From assembly GCA_947034895.1 (NCBI GenBank), contig OX344764.1, positions 59,253,348 through 59,317,347 on the forward strand: a stretch of DNA of 64,000 nucleotides, in the 5' to 3' direction. A model generated the notes under the pieces. The model was not told the DNA's origin. It was given only the letters and a program-made list of their open reading frames with translations, and made no database searches. This document shows, one piece after another, positions 59,203 to 64,000 of this stretch (the stretch's first letter is position 1; every line of letters begins with the position of its first letter). The translations under genes and the position numbers were made by a program. This DNA comes from Rhytidiadelphus loreus. Lineage: Eukaryota; Streptophyta; Bryopsida; Hypnales; Hylocomiaceae.

Positions 59203-61568
59203 GTGCATTTTTTAGTGTGCTAAACTAGTAATTACTAAGTAACAAAGCATGTTTTGCATATACAGTTATAGACTTTGGCACTTATCATTACCGAGGCTTA
59301 TAGAATTGCTACTTTGGTAGTTCGGTACTACAAACAGTATTAGACAAAGACTTGTGGATATGCATATTTTCTCGTGGAAAAAGTATTGTATAATGTATAC
59401 TTTTCAATTTTTGTACTACATGATGCATATGAAATACATATATTCAATTGTTGAATTCCTTTGCATGATATGGCATGTGTGATATATGGATATAATAATG
59501 TACTCATGGCCTAAGAATAAGTGCATTTCGGATTTTGAGTGTATGAAGGTATATATTCATGTAAATATATATGTATTAATATTATTGTATGTGTATAAAA
59601 ATTAAAAAGATATTAACAATTTAACATTAATGTATATTTTGTTACAAATATATTGATGTTAATGTATGAAGGGATACATTAACCTTTGAATGACTTGATC
59701 CATCCAAAAATGGTAAAATTTCTTATTTTAGCTTGAATAACAATCAGGTATTTTTATTGCTTAAAACTTTGAATTCTATATCATTTACAGAAATTGCAAT
59801 TTTGTTCGCAAATGTTTCTAATTGTTATCATTTCTAACTTTCTATTGCAGAAAATCAGCATATAATCATATATGACGAAAAAGAGGAAAACAATTCAATC
59901 ACCCCCCTAATGACATTTTTTCTGTCTAAAAACAATAAAAACTGCCATTTCTACTACGTTCTCCAAGATTAAAAAAAAATTCTATTTTTGAAACTGAACC
60001 ATAGGATCTTGAAATTTACTTGCTTGAAATTATGTGGTTAAAATTTCATGAAGTTAGACCGTACAGATTGAAAGATATGACTATATGAGCATTCAAAGTT
60101 TAAAAAACAAGGTTTCTTCAACACTAAACTGCAATTTTAGATGACTTTTATTGCTATTTGTAGAAAAAATGTGTACTATGGAATTTGAATTAAAAATTTA
60201 TTGTGTTGAAGACTTGAGTTGGGAGTTTATGAAAAAAAATTCAAAAAATAACAACTTCATTTTCATACTTCAAGAAATTGTCAAGTAGAAGTGTAGAACT
60301 GTAGAAGCACGTTTAAAATTGAAAGAAAAACTAAAAAATTAATAGCTCTTAGATGGGATTGAAATACAATAATCCCAATGGTGAGATTGTTCTAGCAAAC
60401 AAACATAACCTTTTAAAAAACCAAAAATCTGAAAATTGCATTCTAAAGATTCAATTTCTTTTGCTGCCCACCAAATTCAATTCTACGCATCTTGTGGTAT
60501 AACTTTGGCTTCCAGGCACCCATTGAAATAAAAATTATATTCCCACAAATCTTATTACATTTTCTATCTTCAAAAAAAGTTTTGCAAAATTAGGATAAAA
60601 TTTCAGCCCATAGAAACCTGCCCGAATTCTAAAGTGTCCCCTCAGGGGACAATGGGACTTTAGGGGTTAATTTGAAATTTTGGGGGGAGGTGCAAGTAGT
60701 AATGGAGGTGAACCAAAAAAAAATCCAATTGCTTATTTTATTTTTCACACAAAAGAAAGCCACATCAAAGTATCAAATAAGTGAAACAACTTGAAGTCGA
60801 ATTCCATCTTGACGTCCTGAACTTGAAGTTGAAACCAAATGAATCCTTTTATGTAATTGATATACAAAATATATATACATTTTGCTAGTTCCTCCGATAT
60901 TTTTTCTTCTTATTTTTTGTTTTTACAATAATTTAGGAATAAAAGTAAAATTATTCTGATTTCTTAAAGGTAAAGGTGGAAATAAAATTATATGAATTAC
61001 AAAATATATATTAGAGTAATCCATAATTTGTGTTGTAAGCCTGTAAAGTGTAAAGTTTAAATTAAGAATGTAGGGTGGAATTGTTTTGGGAAAGTTGTAT
61101 TGTTGTAAAAATGTTGAAGCATGTAGTCATGTACTCATTTAGCCAACTTGCCATGAAGAATGAATTCATAGAATAACCACAATTTTCTGCCTCCACCATT
61201 CATCATCTGAAATTCTTATAAGCTAAAATTTGAACAGTTAATATTTGTTATAATTAATTACACACATCCTACTATCCTAAATATAGTAGGATTTTTTTTG
61301 GTATGCTTCTATAAAAAAATTCAAATACATTCCATACTTGCTCAAATTTTCTGAAATTGTTATCATTGAATACCCCAAATTTCCATACTTGCTCAAATTC
61401 TCTTAAATTTCGTTGAAACATTTCTAAAACCCTTTTTTTTGGAATTCCAAACCCTTTTAGCTTCTATTTTGGAGAACTATAACATTCATCCTTTAAGTCT
61501 TCAACTTGAATTTTCAAAAACGAGTACCTTGTTTACCATTACAAATTCTAAAACTTCTAGCATCTTAT
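59203..61568. other. AT-rich DNA with the right copy of the flanking direct repeat
   Basis: No gene was recognised. The segment 59930-60440 is the right copy of the repeat described at 49735-50400. The remaining DNA is simple AT-rich sequence, presumably old insertions. Confidence 0.5.
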
Positions 61569-61883
61569 TGTCGCAACGTGAATTTTTGGTTTTGTTAAGT
61601 TATCTTAAAATTTGGAGCGGAATTTCTCTGCAGGAACACCAATCCGGTTTAGGGATAAGTTAGAACCGGAAATTAGTTGAGGAATGCAGTTAAGGAACTA
61701 ACCGGATTCTAGTCTATTACGGAATCTGTTTGGACTAGATTAGTTTGGATCGGATTGGGCAGTCCGAACCGGATTGGTTCTGTCCGGATCAGATTTGGAG
61801 GACTGGATTAGGTCAGGAGCGGATTAGGGTTAACCGGATTAGGTCATTTGACCTAATTTCTGGCGGCGCTGAGAGCCTGGGAC

Positions 61884-61890
61884 TATATAA
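61884..61890 (+). promoter_or_regulatory. upstream TATA box (P1) of E3
   Basis: tatataa in gggactatataaggag lies upstream of the internal ORF, as in E1. Confidence 0.55.
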
Positions 61891-62187
61891 GGAGAGGCCT
61901 TGCCAGTTAGTATCCCTTTTCTACCTTGAGCGCTGAGGCTTGTTTTCACGTTTGGGGCTGTCTTGTGTTTCCTCTTTGTGATTTCTCTTCAGATTTGTGA
62001 GGTAGGGCGTCATTAGTGAGTAGTTCTTTTGGGCGCTGTGGGGGTTGGACATCCACAGTTGCAATTTGTTGCTTTCCGGTCAGGACCAGGAGGGAAAGTA
62101 AGGAACGGGGCGTGCGGCTAGGAGTTGAAAGTGAGGGTGTCTTGGGGAGATTCTTGAGCGCCTCAAAAATGCGCCCATGCCGCAGTT

Positions 62188-62595
62188 ATGTACAAGAAGC
62201 TATCCGGTTCCCGGATGGTCCAGATTTTGACAGACTTCGCCGAGAAGGTTGAGGCAGTTATGAGGGAAGCTCGGGAAGCTGCGGACCGGATGGAGATGAG
62301 CAACGTGAAGCTGACCAGAACTGTACTCTCAAGGAGTATCCGTCTTTCGGATATTTCCTTTCCTGAGTCGTTTCTGGGAGGAACAGAGTTAAACCAGGGG
62401 AAGGATGTTACTCCCCAGTCGAAGAAGGAGCGGAAGCCGAGAGGGACCGGATCTGCTGAACACATCGAGTTGGATTCATTGCCAGAGCGACCGGATCCTC
62501 CTACTGGTGAGAGGGCCAGGAACGTGCAGGAGGTCTTCGACGAGCTTCTGCCTGAGACCGTCAGCGTCACATTGAAGATGGGCATGGGGTCTTAG
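62188..62595 (+). CDS. LTR-encoded protein of E3, C-terminal part only (135 aa)
   Basis: The ORF is unbroken. KKLSGSRMVQILTDFAEKVE and RSIRLSDISFPESFLGG match KKISGGRIARILAEFAGQME and VSLSGISFPSLCG of the E1 ORF, so this is the C-terminal coiled-coil part. The N-terminal three quarters of the E1 protein are absent, and the ATG at 62188 is internal relative to E1. It is Lys/Glu-rich with a helical character. Conservation of this part alone may reflect selection or chance; the function is unknown. Confidence 0.5.
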   Translation: MYKKLSGSRMVQILTDFAEKVEAVMREAREAADRMEMSNVKLTRTVLSRSIRLSDISFPESFLGGTELNQGKDVTPQSKKERKPRGTGSAEHIELDSLPERPDPPTGERARNVQEVFDELLPETVSVTLKMGMGS

Positions 62596-62824
62596 TGTAA
62601 AGTAGTTTTGTAAATACCGGATGTTATGACCGGATTGTAGTTAGAAACCGGACCGGATTGGATCCCGGTCTATTAGTTAGGAACCGGATTAGTATTCCGG
62701 TCTGTTAGGGTTTTGAACCGGGTTAGCATTCCGGTTTTGCCAACGAGGCTTATCCCGGAAATCCAGCGTGGGTTGCCTGCGAGGATTTTCTGGGGCGCTT
62801 TTCGCTTTTTGGCGCTTTATAGTG

Positions 62825-62832
62825 TATATAAA
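62825..62832 (+). promoter_or_regulatory. downstream TATA box (P2) of E3
   Basis: tatataaa follows the internal ORF and lies 1050 bp before the LTR end, almost the same distance as P2 in E1. Confidence 0.55.
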
Positions 62833-63882
62833 TTCATTCTCTGCGGAGGAGAATGGGAGTCTTCTTTTGTTCAAACTTCTTTTGTATTCTATTGGCGCCT
62901 TGTTTGTGTGTTCTCCCGCGGTTGGCAGTGCAGATTGGTGAGGAGTTAGGAGCGCATTTAGAGTTTGGATTGGGATTTCTCCCCTTTGTGTTCTTGTTTT
63001 GGTTTTGAGTACATAAAGGCAGGTAGTAAGAGTTGGGAGTACTTTCTAGTGCCTCAGCACTGCTAGGATTCAATATTCCGGTTGAGGAAGCCACTGCTAG
63101 GCTAGGCGTATAGGGAAGGAGTCCTTAGGCGCGCTAGAACTCCTGGATAGGAAATCCGGTCGAGTGTCCGAACTGTTGTGAGGCCTCATTGCTGTAGTGG
63201 TGAACGGAAGAGTCTTAGTTGATGTTGGTATGGACGGTTGTACTTGCAGACACCTACCTTAGTACGGCCGGAACTTGGCATCAAGGTCATTGTAGTATAT
63301 GTGGATCGTACGGGGGGTCTTTGTGTGACCTGTGATTTGGATTGTTTTCTGGATTACTGTGAAAGATCAAACCGGATCCGGATTAGAGTAGGGGAGTAGA
63401 GTAGAAGAAGTGGGTCTTCAACCACTATAAGTCACGGAAGGAGCGGCGGGCCTGCCACTCTCAAATTCAAGCGGCGACCCCTCTGATGGTAAAACAGAGG
63501 CAAAATTAAACCGGATTGGTTACTGGATCGAGTGGGAGTAGACCAGAAGTTATAGGTCTAAGAGTTGTACCCAGGACCGGAAGTGTAAAGGTCTTGGTTT
63601 TGTTGCAGAGTGACGGACCGGATTACTTCCTGGTCCGGATTAGGTCCGGAACCGGAAGATTGTAGGAAGTCTGGTAGTTACTTCTGTGGGTTTTGTTGTT
63701 TCCGGTTGCAGGAGTAGGACTGGAAAGGTGTTGTTGGAGACTGACTTAGCTTAGAATCGTAAATAGGGTGAATACTTCACAGAATCTTGTGGGTTCGATC
63801 TTTAAAGTCACTTTTGTTATACTTTAGAGTGGTTTTTGGTAGTATAACATGGGAATTGCATATCCTGTGCTGCGACACTTAT

Positions 63883-64000
63883 TATATTTGTTTTCTTGAA
63901 AGTGTGCAACTTAGTTTTAATTCTCTAGAAATCCCATTTTTGGGGTGTGGGGACTATTTCTCAAGTCCTTGGAGAAGTGAAGAAGACCAAGGGCGATACA
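63883..64000. other. window end, no feature recognised
   Basis: Short unassigned sequence follows the CTTAT duplication of E3. Confidence 0.5.

Larger units (their letters stand above)
61569..63877 (+). mobile_element. solo LTR E3 (2.3 kb), relative of E1
   Basis: It begins tgtcgcaacg, ends gtgctgcgaca and is flanked by the perfect 5-bp duplication CTTAT (61564-61568, 63878-63882). It has TATA boxes at 61884 and 62825 and a shortened version of the E1 ORF between them. The last 100 bp match E1 closely (tgctgcgaca, gaatcttgtgggttcgatc). Compared with E1, most of the internal ORF is deleted. Confidence 0.85.

Overview
The window is nuclear DNA of a land plant. It has spliced genes with GT-AG introns, a CACTA (Tnp2) DNA transposon, Ty3-type gag/protease remnants, AT-rich intergenic DNA and deeply nested LTR insertions. 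The look of the protein families suggests a bryophyte (moss or liverwort); that is an impression, not something I could test. No bacterial, organellar, tRNA or rRNA genes were seen.

Layout. 1-8738 is the right-hand part of a CACTA transposon with an apparently intact three-exon transposase gene; it ends in a CACTA terminus and sits inside the coding sequence of another, decayed transposase (8739-10115). 10.9-18.04 kb is the one ordinary-looking host locus: a serine/threonine kinase whose splice phases predict fusion to a degenerate G domain. 18-30.6 kb is AT-rich and holds two old LTR fragments (A, B) plus several small DNA elements. At 30.6-31.2 kb is the 3' end of a spliced gene with a DNA-methyltransferase-like motif. 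From 31215 a large retroelement begins: a 3.9-kb 5' LTR (C), a tRNA-Gly-type primer binding site, an ORF without an AUG, broken gag and protease, and a region with tandem repeats, a TATA box and a membrane ORF. No reverse transcriptase was found. Two solo LTRs of a second family (E1, E2) are nested in it, and E1 is itself hit by a hAT-like MITE. From 50.7 to 59.2 kb lies a divergent pair of decayed genes, a kinase-like gene (-) and a coiled-coil/RING gene (+), sharing a two-TATA bidirectional promoter. The kinase-like gene is split by a 4.1-kb solo LTR (D) related to C. A third E-family LTR (E3) closes the window.

Most interesting points. (1) C-family LTRs carry a short AUG exon with a conserved length, phase and splice donor, which can be joined in frame to the AUG-less first internal ORF. 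(2) The same LTRs carry a hairpin whose loop is complementary to the anticodon arm of the tRNA that appears to prime reverse transcription. (3) E-family LTRs carry a protein gene between two TATA boxes inside the LTR. (4) The kinase/RING pair, with its repeat-built bidirectional promoter and flanking direct repeats, looks like a mobile or module-like unit I do not recognise.

All coordinates and reading frames were worked out by eye. Family names rest on motif recognition without database searches.
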